Shown here piece after piece: positions 63,843 through 64,000 of a stretch of DNA of 64,000 nucleotides. The position numbers and the translations under genes are program-made. Within the stretch, counting starts at the first letter, position 1. Every line of letters starts with the position of its first letter. Source of the DNA: Pelargonium cotyledonis (taxonomy: Eukaryota > Streptophyta > Magnoliopsida > Geraniales > Geraniaceae); assembly GCA_036897625.1 (NCBI GenBank), contig JAYMTA010000006.1, forward strand, positions 1 through 64,000, in the 5' to 3' direction. The notes under the pieces are model-generated. The model saw only the letters and a program-made list of their open reading frames with translations, was not told the origin of the DNA and did no database searches.

Positions 63843-64000
63843 AAACAATAAGGGGTTATGTTAATGAATTGCTATAAGCTCAGACGCTCCTTAATTCGCT
63901 GGAAACTAAAATTAGCTATTGGCTTTTTCTTTAAGAACCCTACAATTATGATATTGGATAAAGAGATATATCTAGTCTAGTAGAAGAAAAAACGTTAGTA

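Larger units (their letters stand above)
58827..64000. other. Gene-free stretch
   Basis: After the tRNA-Ser 5' end there are tRNA-like relics near 59.1, 60.4 and 62.1 kb and paired palindromes at 63.82 kb. Two frames of 81-82 codons on the minus strand have no recognisable features. The rest is AT-rich spacer with short GC clusters. Confidence 0.65.

Noticed and set aside
1-64000. CRISPR arrays, integrons, insertion sequences or retroelement genes
   Set aside because: No regularly spaced repeats, no transposase or reverse transcriptase motif in any frame, and no paired terminal repeats were seen.

Overview
This 64 kb window is AT-rich (about one third G+C by eye) and almost empty of genes. 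No reading frame on either strand exceeds 97 codons from any bacterial-type start. None of the frames I read resembles a known organellar, bacterial or nuclear protein, and I found no conserved rRNA core motifs. The one clean gene is a complete tRNA-Ser(GCU) at 58736-58826 on the minus strand. It has the sequence style of plant/green-algal organelle tRNAs, closest in my memory to the land-plant mitochondrial type. Other tRNA-like loci point the same way: a chloroplast-type elongator tRNA-Met(CAU), a tRNA-Gln relic very like plant mitochondrial trnQ, and a tRNA-Lys relic like plant mitochondrial trnK. The best reading is non-coding sequence of a very large, bloated green-lineage organelle genome, mitochondrial more likely than plastid. 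The low G+C is unusual for a land-plant mitochondrion, so an alga or an atypical plant is possible, and the lineage is not settled.

Layout. Positions 1-25.9 kb hold only a tRNA-Met-like relic near 0.85 kb, scattered T-arm fragments and short palindromic GC clusters. From 25.9 to 36.3 kb tRNA relics are denser: Gln-, undetermined, Asn-, Lys-, Met- and undetermined types, plus the first copy of a ~140 bp dispersed repeat. From 36.3 to 51.4 kb there is a second dispersed repeat pair (37.4/38.9 kb), the second tRNA-Met(CAU) copy at 43.07 kb and the second ~140 bp repeat copy at 49.0 kb. From 51.4 to 64 kb there are more tRNA-like relics and the intact tRNA-Ser(GCU).

The main signal is the field of tRNA-like relics, roughly twenty in 64 kb. 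They keep diagnostic loop residues (the D-arm GGTAGAGC phrase, the T-loop TTCAAAT/TTCGAAT) but mostly lack pairing stems. The most striking case is two tRNA-Met(CAU) copies with identical anticodon arms and complementary damage. The minus-strand copy at 34.6 kb keeps the correct 5' acceptor strand and has lost the T arm and 3' acceptor. The plus-strand copy at 43.1 kb keeps the 3' acceptor and has lost the 5' strand. Either a rearrangement broke an ancestral gene or, more speculatively, the tRNA is assembled or edited after transcription.
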